A DNA stretch of 62,583 nt from Oscillospiraceae bacterium (GTDB lineage: Bacteria > Bacillota > Clostridia > Oscillospirales > Oscillospiraceae), in assembly GCA_022793095.1 (NCBI GenBank), contig JAAWCD010000068.1:1-62583 (forward strand), in the 5' to 3' direction. Of the stretch, positions 7,750-16,587 are shown piece by piece. The position numbers and the translations under genes were made by a program. Below the pieces are notes generated by a model, which saw nothing but the letters and a program-made list of their open reading frames with translations, was not told where the DNA came from and did not search any database. The first letter of the stretch is position 1; each line of letters opens with the position of its first letter.

Positions 7750-8316
7750 TCATTTTTTCTTTTTTGGCCCGTCCTCTGCCAGCAGGGCCAGCACCCGCTG
7801 GCAGGCCAATTGGTCGGCGTAGCTCCGCAGGGCCAGACCCAGGGCCACCTTGGGAAGGTCCTTTTCCTCCACCTGATCCGGCAGGCCCCCCGCAGTCTCC
7901 GCCATGGCCCGGTCCAGCTCCTGGCGGAAGTACTCATAAACCCGGCGGACGCTGTCCGTCCGCTCCTCCGGTCCAGGAGCGTCAGAGGTCAAAGGCAGCC
8001 GCTCCCCTGCCCGAATGAGCTTGTGGGCCTCCTTGACGGAGATCACCTGCTTCAGGGCGCAGATGGCGGTCAGATAGGCCAGATGGATCCGGGAATACTT
8101 TTTGCCGTCGGCTCGGGGCAGCAGCCCTTCTTTGATATAATTGTTCACCATGGCGGAGGTGAGAACCTCGGTTTCACCCAGGTGAATGAGCTGCCGCGGC
8201 ATGTAGGACAGCACCTGATCCATATACAGCCCCAGGTCCGGAAAGCTGTCCCAGTCCATCGGGCGTTCCTCCCGCAGCCGCTGCTTCAATTCCTGCAATT
8301 TCTGCAATTCGTCCAT
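7750..8316 (-). CDS. DUF1836 domain protein
   Basis: The 188-residue product fits DUF1836, found mostly in Clostridia and often carrying a MerR-like helix-turn-helix. Here the likely HTH is LTSAMVNNYIKEGLLPRADG with the following YSRIHLAYLTAI helix, so a transcription regulator is plausible. I chose the start at 8316 because AAAGGAGCGGAGGG lies directly upstream; an upstream ATG at 8391 lies inside the promoter. The C-terminus is a lysine run (KKKK). Confidence 0.75.
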   Translation of the reverse strand: MDELQKLQELKQRLREERPMDWDSFPDLGLYMDQVLSYMPRQLIHLGETEVLTSAMVNNYIKEGLLPRADGKKYSRIHLAYLTAICALKQVISVKEAHKLIRAGERLPLTSDAPGPEERTDSVRRVYEYFRQELDRAMAETAGGLPDQVEEKDLPKVALGLALRSYADQLACQRVLALLAEDGPKKKK

Positions 8317-8362
8317 GTTTCCCTCCGCTCCTTTCTGGGTGGCGGTATTTCGCTGATTTTGT

Positions 8363-8391
8363 ATTATATCAAACATAACAGCGTTCTGCAA
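8363..8391 (-). promoter_or_regulatory. Sigma-A promoter of the DUF1836-degV operon
   Basis: On the minus strand: TTGCAG, 17 nt, TATAAT. Confidence 0.8.
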
Positions 8392-8492
8392 ATTGAATTT
8401 TTCATAAAAAGCATGGGGCGGGCCAGCGGCCCGATTGCGGGATGTGATTTTGAGAAGGTTCTTTGGAGGGGGGAAATTTCCCGCCTGTAGTC

Positions 8493-8521
8493 TTGTTTCT
8501 CACCGGGTTTTATGGCATAAT
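8493..8521 (+). promoter_or_regulatory. Probable sigma-A promoter of thyX
   Basis: TTGTTT, 17 nt, CATAAT, about 75 nt upstream of the thyX start. Confidence 0.55.
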
Positions 8522-8526
8522 GGAAC

Positions 8527-8583
8527 CGGATACCGTCTGAACCCGTTTGTGTTCCGAGGGATAACCCCGGATTTTGAGAACTG
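8527..8583. repeat. MITE-like remnant in the thyX leader
   Basis: ACCGTCTGAACC at one end and CCGGATTTTGAGAAC at the other recall the two ends of the 1-139 element, with the middle missing. It would lie within the thyX 5' leader. The match is short. Confidence 0.35.
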
Positions 8584-8595
8584 AGGAGTTTTGTC

Positions 8596-9369
8596 ATGCT
8601 GAACGTCAAGCTGATTGCCCACACCCCCGACCCGGAACGGGTGGTGGCCGCCGCCGCCAAGCTGTGCTATTCCGCCTCCGGCGTGGAGGCGCTGATGGAG
8701 GGACTGACCCCGGAAAAAAGCCGGACATTTCTGAGCATGCTCGCTGACCTGGGCCACGCCAGCCCCACCGAGCACGCCTCCTTCACCTTTGCTGTGGAGG
8801 GTGTTTCCCGTGCCCTGCTGGCCCAGCTCACCCGGCACCGGATCGCCTCCTACTCGGTGCAGAGCCAGCGGTATGTCCGGTTGGACGACTTCCGGTTTGT
8901 CACACCGCCGGAGGTGGAGGCCGACCCCGCCGCGCGGGAGGCCTTCCTCCGCGCCATGGAGGAGGAGGCCGCGCACTATCTGAACATTGCCAGGGTTTTG
9001 CAGGACAAGCACCGGACAGAGCTGCTGGCCCAGGGGCTGAGCGAGGGGGAGGCCGCGGCGAAGGCGGAAAAGCTGGCCAATGAGGACGCTCGGTTTGTGC
9101 TCCCCAACGCCTGCGAGACAAAGCTTGCAGTCACCATGAACGCCCGGAGCCTCCACAACTTCTTCGCCATCCGGTGCTGTAACCGGGCTCAGTGGGAGAT
9201 CCGGGCCCTGGCGGAGGAGATGTATAAGCTGGTTTACGCCGTGGCGCCGGGCCTCTTTGAGACGGCGGGCCCCTCCTGCGTCAAGGGCCCCTGTCCGGAA
9301 GGGCGCATGTCCTGCGGACGGGCTCAGCAGGTCCGGGAGAAGTACCAAGCCCTTCGGGACGGCCTATGA
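8596..9369 (+). CDS. thyX: FAD-dependent thymidylate synthase ThyX
   Basis: The 257-residue protein carries the ThyX signature RHRIASYSVQSQR at residues 80-92, which binds dUMP and flavin, and makes dTMP using methylene-tetrahydrofolate and NAD(P)H. The cysteine-rich end (PSCVKGPCPEGRMSCG) is typical of clostridial members. A GAGGAG-like site precedes the ATG. The stop overlaps the next gene by 4 nt (ATGA), so translation of the two is coupled. Confidence 0.95.
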   Translation: MLNVKLIAHTPDPERVVAAAAKLCYSASGVEALMEGLTPEKSRTFLSMLADLGHASPTEHASFTFAVEGVSRALLAQLTRHRIASYSVQSQRYVRLDDFRFVTPPEVEADPAAREAFLRAMEEEAAHYLNIARVLQDKHRTELLAQGLSEGEAAAKAEKLANEDARFVLPNACETKLAVTMNARSLHNFFAIRCCNRAQWEIRALAEEMYKLVYAVAPGLFETAGPSCVKGPCPEGRMSCGRAQQVREKYQALRDGL

Positions 9370-9617
9370 AGACGGATTTGAGGACGATTCCGGGCGTGGG
9401 CCCGGCCATGGAGCGGGATTTGCTGGCGCTGGGCTATGACCGTGTGGACAGCCTGCGGGGCCAGGACCCGGAGGAGATGTATTGCCGCTCCTGCGCCATG
9501 CGGGGCTGCCAGCTGGACCGGTGCGTGCTCTACGTCTACCGGTGCGCGGTCTACTTCGCGGAGACGGAGCGGCCGGAGCCGGAAAAGTGCAAATGGTGGT
9601 ATTGGAAGGACAAATAG
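9366..9617 (+). CDS. Helix-hairpin-helix protein of the Cdd1 family
   Basis: The 83-residue protein starts with a helix-hairpin-helix (LRTIPGVGPAMERDLLALG), a fold that usually contacts DNA backbone, followed by EEMYCRSCAMRGCQLDRCVL and the RCAVYFAE ending seen in Cdd1-type proteins. The cysteines (CRSC...C...C...C) could bind a metal. The start ATG overlaps the thyX stop, so the two are expressed together. No biochemical role is established for the family. Confidence 0.75.
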   Translation: MKTDLRTIPGVGPAMERDLLALGYDRVDSLRGQDPEEMYCRSCAMRGCQLDRCVLYVYRCAVYFAETERPEPEKCKWWYWKDK

Positions 9618-9735
9618 TTCTTTTTCTTGAAAGAAAAAGAACCAAAAAGAACTTTAAACTGTCTTCAATACGCAAGTCTGCCAGTAGAACCAGCTTAAAG
9701 TTCTTTTGCTTACTTTTCTTTCAAGAAAAGTAAGG
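9616..9735. repeat. Complete dyad repeat (~120 bp)
   Basis: Hairpin GTTCTTTTTCTTGAAAGAAA plus tail AAAAAGAACTTTAAACTG, then the inverted half TAGAACCAGCTTAAAGTTC plus hairpin. It starts within the stop codon of the Cdd1-like gene and ends 12 nt before recQ. Confidence 0.85.
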
Positions 9736-9747
9736 GAGAAAAAAGGA

Positions 9748-11574
9748 ATGAGGCGGTCGGAAATGACCCAGGATAAATATGAGCTTTTGCGGGATGTGTT
9801 TGGGTATCCCGGCTTCCGGCCTGGACAGGAGGCGCTGACAGACGCGCTGCTGTCCGGGCGGGACGCGCTGGGCGTCATGCCCACCGGCGCGGGCAAATCC
9901 GTATGCTATCAGCTGCCCGCCCTGCTGCTGCCGGGTGTCACGCTGGTGATTTCCCCCCTCATCTCCCTCATGCGGGACCAGGTGAACGCCCTCATCCAGA
10001 TGGGGGTTCGGGGGGCTTACATCAACAGCGCCCTCAGCGAGCGCCAGTGCCGGAAGGCCCTGGACAACGCCTGCCAGGGCATGTACAAAATCATCTATGT
10101 AGCCCCGGAGCGGCTGCCCACCCCCGGCTTTCAGCGGCTGGCCCAGGAGGTGGAAATCTCCATGGTCTGCGTGGACGAGGCCCACTGCGTGTCCCAGTGG
10201 GGGCAGGACTTCCGGCCCAGCTATCTGAAAATTCCGGAATTCATCGCCGGACTGCCACGCAGGCCCGCTGTGGGGGCCTTTACCGCCACCGCCACCCGGC
10301 AGGTCCGGGAGGATATCGCCGCCCTGCTGGAGCTGGAGGACCCGGAGGTGGTGGTCACCGGCTTCGACCGGCCCAACCTCTACTTTGGCGTGGAGCGGCC
10401 CAAGGACAAGTATCAGGCCCTGCGGGAATTCCTGCTGAACCGGCCGGACCGGCCGGGCATCGTGTACTGTCTGGCCCGGAAGACGGTGGAGGAAATCTGC
10501 GGCAGGCTGTGCTCAGACGGCTTTTCCGCCACCCGCTACCACGCGGGACTGGAGGCGGAGGAGCGGCAGCGCAACCAGGACGATTTCCTCTATGACCGGC
10601 GGCGGATTATGGTGGCCACCAACGCCTTCGGCATGGGCATTGACAAGTCCAACGTGTCCTTTGTGGTCCATTACAACATGCCCAAGGACCTGGAGAGCTA
10701 CTATCAGGAGGCGGGGCGTGCGGGCCGGGACGGCTCGCCGGCGGACTGCGTGCTGCTGTACAACGGACGGGACGTGCGGGTGAATCAGTACCTTATCAAC
10801 CAGGAGGAGGACAAGCAGGAGCTGGACCCGGAGACGAAGGCGTCCCTCCGCCAGCGGCAGGAGGAGCGGCTTCACCGGATGACCATTTACGCCACGACAC
10901 TGGAGTGCCTGCGGAGCAACTTTCTGCGTTACTTTGGGGAGACGCCGCCCAGGTCGTGCAACCACTGCTCCAACTGCCTCTACCGCTCTGAGATGGTGGA
11001 CTTGACCCAGGAGGCCCGGTCCGCCTGCGCCTTTGTAGGCCGGAACCGGAGCCGGGTGGGCCTGCACCTGGCGGCAGCGGCCCTGCGGGGCAGCAAGGAA
11101 AACCGGGTGGTCCGCCTGCGGCTCACCGCGGACTCGGATTACGGCAGCCTGGGGCATTTGTCCCTGGAGCGGACGGAAGCCCTTCTGCGGGAGCTCATTG
11201 AGCGGAACTACCTGGCCCGGGATGACGGGGAGTACCCCACCCTGACCCTGGGGAGCGAGGCGCGGGAGCTGCTGTCCGGCGGGGACCGGGTGCAGGTGAA
11301 CCTGCCCAAGGAGATGAAGCCGGACAAGCCGGTTCCCACAGAAGCGCTGCCAGCGGACCCGGAACTGTTCCGGGCGCTGAAGGAGCTGCGGATGACCCTG
11401 GCCCGAAAGTACGGGGTGCCGCCCTTTGTGGTGTTCACCGACACGGCCCTGCGGGAGATGTCCGCGCAGAAGCCGAGGGACATGCAGGGGTTTGGGCGCA
11501 TCACCGGCGTGGGCGAGGTCAAAAGCCAGCGGTATGGCAAGGCCTTCCTGGAGGTCATCGCGGAGTACCTGTGA
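9748..11574 (+). CDS. recQ: ATP-dependent DNA helicase RecQ
   Basis: The 608-residue protein has Walker A MPTGAGKS (about residues 43-50), a VDEAH box near residue 142, the QEAGRAGRDG motif VI, a zinc-binding cluster (CNHCSNC near residue 412), a winged-helix region, and a C-terminal HRDC domain (LRMTLARKYGVPPF onward). It unwinds recombination and replication-fork structures 3'-5'. I chose ATG 9748, which AAGGGAG and AAAGGA precede; ATG 9763 is the alternative. Confidence 0.95.
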   Translation: MRRSEMTQDKYELLRDVFGYPGFRPGQEALTDALLSGRDALGVMPTGAGKSVCYQLPALLLPGVTLVISPLISLMRDQVNALIQMGVRGAYINSALSERQCRKALDNACQGMYKIIYVAPERLPTPGFQRLAQEVEISMVCVDEAHCVSQWGQDFRPSYLKIPEFIAGLPRRPAVGAFTATATRQVREDIAALLELEDPEVVVTGFDRPNLYFGVERPKDKYQALREFLLNRPDRPGIVYCLARKTVEEICGRLCSDGFSATRYHAGLEAEERQRNQDDFLYDRRRIMVATNAFGMGIDKSNVSFVVHYNMPKDLESYYQEAGRAGRDGSPADCVLLYNGRDVRVNQYLINQEEDKQELDPETKASLRQRQEERLHRMTIYATTLECLRSNFLRYFGETPPRSCNHCSNCLYRSEMVDLTQEARSACAFVGRNRSRVGLHLAAAALRGSKENRVVRLRLTADSDYGSLGHLSLERTEALLRELIERNYLARDDGEYPTLTLGSEARELLSGGDRVQVNLPKEMKPDKPVPTEALPADPELFRALKELRMTLARKYGVPPFVVFTDTALREMSAQKPRDMQGFGRITGVGEVKSQRYGKAFLEVIAEYL

Positions 11575-11576
11575 CC

Positions 11577-11624
11577 TGCTTTTCTTGAAAGAAAAGCAGG
11601 CAAAAGAACTTTAAACGTGTTCTA
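11577..11624 (+). repeat. Dyad repeat half-unit after recQ
   Basis: Hairpin CTGCTTTTCTTGAAAGAAAA (closing GCAG) plus tail CAAAAGAACTTTAAAC. Confidence 0.8.
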
Positions 11625-11645
11625 TTTCGGCCGGCGCAGCCTGTA

Positions 11646-11669
11646 GGGCCCGATGACCCCATCGGGCCG
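11646..11669. repeat. Short perfect hairpin
   Basis: GGCCCGATG pairs with CATCGGGCC. It lies between the recQ repeat and the macro-domain gene and has no T run. Confidence 0.4.
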
Positions 11670-11724
11670 TGCCCCATGTCTTTGCGGAACTTATTCTGCG
11701 GCGGCGCGAAATTTGGAGGTCTAT

Positions 11725-12456
11725 ATGAAGCGGCAGGTTCAATTTCTCGTAGGAGATATCACAAAATTACAGGTGGACGCCATTGTCAACGCGGCCAACA
11801 CCTCCCTTCTGGGGGGCGGCGGCGTGGATGGGGCTATCCACCGGGCGGCGGGGCCGGAGCTGCTGGCCGAGTGCCGCACCCTGAACGGCTGCGAGACCGG
11901 CCAGGCCAAGGCGACAAAGGGCTACCGGCTTCCGGCCCGGTATGTGATACACACCCCCGGCCCCATCTGGCACGGCGGCAGGTCCGGCGAAGGGGCGCTG
12001 CTGGCTGGCTGCTACCGGAACAGTCTGGCCCTGGCGGACGGGCTGGGGTGTGAGACCGTGGCATTTCCCTCCATCTCCACCGGCGTCTACCGCTTTCCCC
12101 TGGAGCAGGCGGCGGCAATCGCGGTCCGGGAGGTCTGGGCGTTCCTGCGGCGGGCCCAGCATGTGAAAGCCGTCACCATGATGGACATTCTGCCCGGCAC
12201 AGCCGCAGCCTTTGAGCGGGCCTGGGCGGACTTCTGCCAGGAGGTGCCGCCGGGCCGCTACCGGCACTTCAAGGGCGGGGAATATGAGGTTTTGTACACC
12301 GCCCGCCATTCGGAGACCCTGGAACCTATGGTGGTTTACCGGGCCCTGTACGGCGAGGGCGGAATCTGGACCCGCCCGGCGTCCATGTGGAACGAGCGGG
12401 TGGAGCGGGACGGCTATGCCGGTCCCAGATTTCAGCGGATGGAGGCGGAAACGTGA
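11725..12456 (+). CDS. Macro domain / DUF1653 fusion protein
   Basis: The 243-residue protein has an N-terminal macro domain (about 1-170) with [20 protein letters not shown], the [14 protein letters not shown] loop and a late [12 protein letters not shown], which together form the ADP-ribose pocket; such domains remove ADP-ribose or deacetylate its acetyl ester. The C-terminal 65 residues ([14 protein letters not shown]... to [11 protein letters not shown]-like, here [11 protein letters not shown]) match DUF1653, usually a stand-alone domain of unknown role. I chose ATG 11725, preceded by GGAGG. It overlaps the next gene by 4 nt. Confidence 0.85.
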   Translation: MKRQVQFLVGDITKLQVDAIVNAANTSLLGGGGVDGAIHRAAGPELLAECRTLNGCETGQAKATKGYRLPARYVIHTPGPIWHGGRSGEGALLAGCYRNSLALADGLGCETVAFPSISTGVYRFPLEQAAAIAVREVWAFLRRAQHVKAVTMMDILPGTAAAFERAWADFCQEVPPGRYRHFKGGEYEVLYTARHSETLEPMVVYRALYGEGGIWTRPASMWNERVERDGYAGPRFQRMEAET

Positions 12457-12785
12457 ATATCCAAATCTTCGGCGCGTCCAAGTGCTTTGACACCAAGAAG
12501 GCGGAGCGGTATTTCAAAGAGCGCCGGGTGAAATTTCAGGCCATTGATTTGTACAAGTACGGCATCAGCAAGGGGGAACTGACCAGCGTGCTCCGCTGCG
12601 TCAAGCTGGAGGAGCTGGTCAATCCCAAGCACCCGGATGCGGCGCTGCTCGCCTACCTGGCCAGCGATGAGGCTAAAATTGAGAAGCTGGTAGAGGAGCC
12701 GAAGCTTTTGAAGACGCCGATTGTGCGGAACGGACGGCTGGCCACCCTGGGCTACCAGCCCGAGGTGTGGAAGAGCTGGGCGTAG
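12453..12785 (+). CDS. ArsC/Spx-like thioredoxin-fold protein
   Basis: The 110-residue protein begins [20 protein letters not shown] and has the late KTPIVRNG segment of the ArsC/Spx/YffB group. It has an active-site Cys in the SKCFDT loop but no CXXC, so it is closer to arsenate-reductase-like proteins than to Spx with its redox switch. Substrate is unknown. The GTG start overlaps the macro-domain stop (GTGA), so they form one operon; a link to oxidative or ADP-ribosylation stress is only a guess. Confidence 0.75.
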   Translation: MNIQIFGASKCFDTKKAERYFKERRVKFQAIDLYKYGISKGELTSVLRCVKLEELVNPKHPDAALLAYLASDEAKIEKLVEEPKLLKTPIVRNGRLATLGYQPEVWKSWA

Positions 12786-12814
12786 CTCTTTCTTTGATGG
12801 GAGTGAGTATATAA

Positions 12815-13681
12815 ATGGATGATATTCAATACCAAAAGATAACAGTGAACACAATTTCTCTTGATAACTCTTTGATTGTGGAAAGTGATGCAGCACTTGC
12901 CTTGCAGAAGCTTCCCACGGATTCTGTACAGTGCGTTGTAACGTCTCCTCCCTATTGGGGGCTTCGGGATTACGGGATTGAAGGTCAGATCGGCCTGGAA
13001 GAAAAGTTGCAGCAATATATTAATAAGTTAGTTTCTGTGTTTGCGGAGGTAAAGAGGATCCTCAGAAATGATGGGGTTTTTTGGCTCAATATTGGCGATG
13101 GATATACCAGTGGAAACCGTGGATACCGAGCCCCTGACAAGAAAAACCCTGCCAGGGCGATGAATGTGCGTCCGGATACGCCAGAGGGACTAAAGTCAAA
13201 GGATTTGTTGGGAATTCCGTGGCGACTGGCGCTGGCCTTACAGGCTGACGGGTGGTATTTACGAAGTGATATTGTTTGGAACAAGCCTAACGCAATGCCG
13301 GAGAGCGTGAAAGACCGACCGACGCGCTCACATGAATATGTTTTTATGCTTACACAGAATGAAAAGTATTACTATGATTACCAATCGATAAAAGAAAATG
13401 GGCGAAATAAGCGAACGGTTTGGAACGTAAACACTGTACCGTTTTCGGAAGCTCACTTTGCGACATTTCCGCCCGCACTGATAGAGCCTTGTATTCTTGC
13501 ATCCACGCGGGAAGATGATTTTGTATTGGATCCCTTTTTTGGGTCTGGAACGGTTGGTGTTGTATGTCAGAAATTCAAGAGGCGTTTTGTCGGCATAGAG
13601 CTGAATGATGAGTATGTTCAAATCGCAAAAAGACGGTTGGGCATTGCGGCGCTTCCAATTTTGAAAGTAGCAGGTGAATAG
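12815..13681 (+). CDS. Type II DNA methyltransferase (probable N4-cytosine)
   Basis: The 288-residue protein has catalytic motif IV TSPPYWGLRDYG at residues 43-54 and, near residue 238, the AdoMet-binding motif I DPFFGSGTVG. The catalytic motif comes first, the order seen in beta-type amino-methyltransferases, and TSPPY is the variant typical of N4-cytosine enzymes. It is AT-richer than its neighbours and partnered with an endonuclease gene that overlaps it by 8 nt, so it protects host sites of that enzyme. The start is preceded by GGGAGTGA. Confidence 0.9.
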   Translation: MDDIQYQKITVNTISLDNSLIVESDAALALQKLPTDSVQCVVTSPPYWGLRDYGIEGQIGLEEKLQQYINKLVSVFAEVKRILRNDGVFWLNIGDGYTSGNRGYRAPDKKNPARAMNVRPDTPEGLKSKDLLGIPWRLALALQADGWYLRSDIVWNKPNAMPESVKDRPTRSHEYVFMLTQNEKYYYDYQSIKENGRNKRTVWNVNTVPFSEAHFATFPPALIEPCILASTREDDFVLDPFFGSGTVGVVCQKFKRRFVGIELNDEYVQIAKRRLGIAALPILKVAGE

Positions 13682-14645
13682 TGTGGCGATCGTATTTGAT
13701 TTACCTGGCACGCAAATCAGCTTTGCGAATGCACTGAAACATATACGGGTGGCGTATCTCCAGGATGCAATGACGGCTACGGTTGCCTCAATTGAAATTG
13801 ACAGAATCGACGATGAGCTTCACAGTTTTGCCGATCATGGTTCACTGCAGACGCTTGCCGCACACGGAATGAGGGGGGAATTGCTCTTTGCGGTTCCAAG
13901 TATTCTAAAATATAATCCACGGCTACTGGGATATTACCGCCTTTTGCTGGGGTATAGTCAAAAAAGCTTTTACACAACGGCTACGGGAGCCGGAATGTTT
14001 AAATCATTGGAGGAGCGGGGCGTGCTTTCTACAAGACAGCATGATGCCCTTCCTGAACTGTGTACTGCATTGAACAAAAGCGCGAAATATATGCTGGAAC
14101 ACCTAGAGCAGCAAATGATTACCGCCGCATTCTTTGACCAGCTGACCCTGCTGACGCTGGGCCCGCAGCTTCGCGGAGGCGCTAACGTTCAAAAAGGATC
14201 GTCCGCGATATCCCAAGTGTTTGACGTAGTGTATCAGATTGTGAACGCGTCTGTCATCCGCTTGGAGCCTCGGTGTATTGAGTTGAAAAACAATTCCGGA
14301 CGCACGATATATATACAGTTTTCGGCTGACCCGGATATTGTCATTCGAGAAGAACTTGCGCCGGAGACATATCGAAATTTGGTCGCGATCGAGGTCAAAG
14401 GCGGACAGGATTATTCTAATATTCACAATAGAGTGGGCGAAGCCGAAAAGAGCCACCAAAAGGCCAAGAAGGATGGCTACATCGAATGCTGGACTGTGGT
14501 CAATGTTGACCGCATCGACATCGAAATGGCACGCAAGGAATCTCCCGCTACAAATAAATTTTACAGGATATCAGAATTGTTGAATCAGACGAGCGCGGAA
14601 TATCGGGATTTTTCTCTGCAAATTTTGTCCATTGCCGGTATATAG
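13674..14645 (+). CDS. Type II restriction endonuclease, XcyI-like
   Basis: The 323-residue protein resembles the XcyI family of type II endonucleases, whose named members cut CCCGGG. A PD-(D/E)XK nuclease core is visible: Asp221 (ADPDIVI) and Glu240-Val-Lys242 (AIEVKGG), followed by GQDYSNIHNRVGEAEKSHQKA, where a metal site and second helix would be. The start is GTG at 13674 or 13683; both overlap or abut the methyltransferase stop. AT-rich codons differ from the flanking genes, a sign of transfer. Site specificity is inferred from the family and not visible in sequence. Confidence 0.8.
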   Translation: MNSVAIVFDLPGTQISFANALKHIRVAYLQDAMTATVASIEIDRIDDELHSFADHGSLQTLAAHGMRGELLFAVPSILKYNPRLLGYYRLLLGYSQKSFYTTATGAGMFKSLEERGVLSTRQHDALPELCTALNKSAKYMLEHLEQQMITAAFFDQLTLLTLGPQLRGGANVQKGSSAISQVFDVVYQIVNASVIRLEPRCIELKNNSGRTIYIQFSADPDIVIREELAPETYRNLVAIEVKGGQDYSNIHNRVGEAEKSHQKAKKDGYIECWTVVNVDRIDIEMARKESPATNKFYRISELLNQTSAEYRDFSLQILSIAGI

Positions 14646-14690
14646 TTTTGAGAAGTATCTCCTGTAAAAGTCATCAATTGGGAAATTGCT

Positions 14691-15716
14691 TTAGGGAGAA
14701 AAATTCAAAGAACGGGAAGGCTGGTGTTGTAGCCAGCTTGAATAAAGGGCCCGGATCTGTTCCAGATAGCCCAGGAATTCCGCCCGGACGGCCTGGGGCC
14801 GCAGGACTTCCACCTCCGGCCCCAGGCCGCAGAGCCAGCCGTAAAATTGAGGCGATACCGCCACGGAAGCGGTGAAGGTGAAGCGGTCCGGGCCGTCGGG
14901 GACCAGAAAGGCGTCCCGGCCGAAGCGGTCCAGAATGACGCCGACAAAGTGGTTGGCACAGCGCAGCGTGACCTGCTCCGCCCGGCCGCTGAACATGCCG
15001 AAATGGGACTTGGAGTAAACCCCTAGGTCGAAGCTGGCAAAGGCCTCGGCCCCCTGCCGGGGCAGGGAGACGGCGTGCAGCCGGTCCATTTTGTCCACCC
15101 GGTAATGCCGGACATCCTCCGAGGGCGCGTGGTAGGCCACCAGATAATAATTTTCATCGTCCCAGAGGAGAGCGTAGGGGCTCACCTCGTAGAGCTGTCC
15201 GCCCTTCCGATAGATCTTTTCCTTGGTGGTGTTGTAGTCGAAATACCGGAAGCGAACCCGAATGTTGGCGGCAATGGCCTGGTGAAGGGCGTCAATGCTG
15301 TAATAAATCTGCTCGTTCATGGTCTTGACCCGGCTGGTGACATAGACCTGCCGCTGAAGCTGGGCCGCCTTGTGGACGTTGGTGAGCTGTTCCAGCTTGG
15401 CGATGAGCTGGCGGCTCTTCCTGGCGCTGATGAATTTGGAGGATTGAACCGCGTCCACCAGCAGCTTCAATTCCGCCAGCTGGAAGGAGCGGCTGGCCAG
15501 ATAATAGCCCTCGTGCCAGCGGTTTTGAATGTCGTAGCCCTGGAGCCGGAGGGTTTCCAAATCGTCGTAGAGGGTTTTCCGATCCGCCTGAAAGCCCGCC
15601 CGCTCCAGCTCCGCCTGTAGCTCGCACAGGGGGATGGGGTGGTCCTCGTCGCTCTGGCGCTGGAGCAGGGACAGCAGGAGGAAGGGCCGGCGTTTCTGAT
15701 GGGGACGCTTTGGCAT
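14691..15716 (-). CDS. WYL-domain transcriptional regulator
   Basis: The 341-residue protein has an N-terminal winged helix-turn-helix (about residues 10-60, with QADRKTLYDDLETLRLQGY) and a C-terminal WYL ligand domain (YEVSPYALLWDDENYYLVAYH), followed by the extension seen in PafC/YafY-like regulators. WYL proteins often answer DNA damage or nucleotide ligands. The start at 15716 follows GAGGAG; an in-frame ATG at 15746 is possible. It is divergent from exonuclease III with only about 60 nt between starts, so it could control that gene. Confidence 0.85.
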   Translation of the reverse strand: MPKRPHQKRRPFLLLSLLQRQSDEDHPIPLCELQAELERAGFQADRKTLYDDLETLRLQGYDIQNRWHEGYYLASRSFQLAELKLLVDAVQSSKFISARKSRQLIAKLEQLTNVHKAAQLQRQVYVTSRVKTMNEQIYYSIDALHQAIAANIRVRFRYFDYNTTKEKIYRKGGQLYEVSPYALLWDDENYYLVAYHAPSEDVRHYRVDKMDRLHAVSLPRQGAEAFASFDLGVYSKSHFGMFSGRAEQVTLRCANHFVGVILDRFGRDAFLVPDGPDRFTFTASVAVSPQFYGWLCGLGPEVEVLRPQAVRAEFLGYLEQIRALYSSWLQHQPSRSLNFSP

Positions 15717-15776
15717 GGGGAGCACGCTCCTCTCAAATAGAATCAACGGAAGGCTCAGCCTTAAAGGAGTTGTAAT

Positions 15777-16532
15777 ATGAAGTTTATTTCCTGGAATGTG
15801 AACGGCCTGCGGGCCTGTCTGAAGAAGGGCTTCCTGGAGTCGTTCAGCGCCCTGGATGCGGACATTTTCTGCCTTCAGGAGACGAAAATGGAGCAGGGCC
15901 AGGCGGAGGTGGAGCTGCCCGGCTACCGGCAGTTCTGGAACGCGGCGGAGAAAAAGGGCTACTCCGGCACCGCTGTGTTTACGAAACAGGAGCCGCTGTC
16001 AGTGACTTACGGCATGGGCCGGGAGGCCCACGACCACGAGGGACGGCTGATCACCCTGGAATTTGGGGACTTTTTCCTGGTGAACTGCTACACGCCCAAC
16101 GCGCAGAACGAGCTGAAGCGCATTGACTACCGGATGGAGTGGGAGGACGCCCTGCGGTCTTATTTGACGGAGCTGGACCAGGGCAAGCCGGTGGTGTACT
16201 GCGGGGACCTGAATGTGGCCCATGAGGAGATTGACCTGAAGAATCCCGGGCCAAACCGGGGAAACGCCGGATTTTCCGACCAGGAGCGGGGAAAGATGAC
16301 GGAATTGCTGGACGCGGGCTTTACGGACACCTTCCGGCTGCTGCATCCGGAGGAGGCCGGGGCCTATTCCTGGTGGAGCTACCGGTTCCATGCCAGGGAA
16401 AAGAACGCGGGGTGGCGGATTGACTATTTCATCGTTTCCCGGCGGCTGGACGGGCGGGTCAGTTCCGCGGGGATTCACCCGGAAATCCTGGGAAGCGACC
16501 ATTGCCCGGTGGAGCTGGTGTTAAATCTTTAG
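15777..16532 (+). CDS. xth: Exodeoxyribonuclease III / AP endonuclease
   Basis: The 251-residue protein has the exonuclease-endonuclease-phosphatase fold motifs in order: MKFISWNVNGLRA, LQETKME, GYSGTAVFTK, CGDLNVAHEEIDL, SWWSYRFHAREKNAGWRIDYF and the terminal LGSDHCPVEL. It nicks DNA at abasic sites in base-excision repair. AAAGGAG lies 5 nt before the ATG. The WYL regulator is transcribed divergently next to it. Confidence 0.95.
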   Translation: MKFISWNVNGLRACLKKGFLESFSALDADIFCLQETKMEQGQAEVELPGYRQFWNAAEKKGYSGTAVFTKQEPLSVTYGMGREAHDHEGRLITLEFGDFFLVNCYTPNAQNELKRIDYRMEWEDALRSYLTELDQGKPVVYCGDLNVAHEEIDLKNPGPNRGNAGFSDQERGKMTELLDAGFTDTFRLLHPEEAGAYSWWSYRFHAREKNAGWRIDYFIVSRRLDGRVSSAGIHPEILGSDHCPVELVLNL

Positions 16533-16587
16533 GGCAGGACCTATTATGCCATAGCATGGGACAGAAATCCAGTAGGAGTGATCCACA

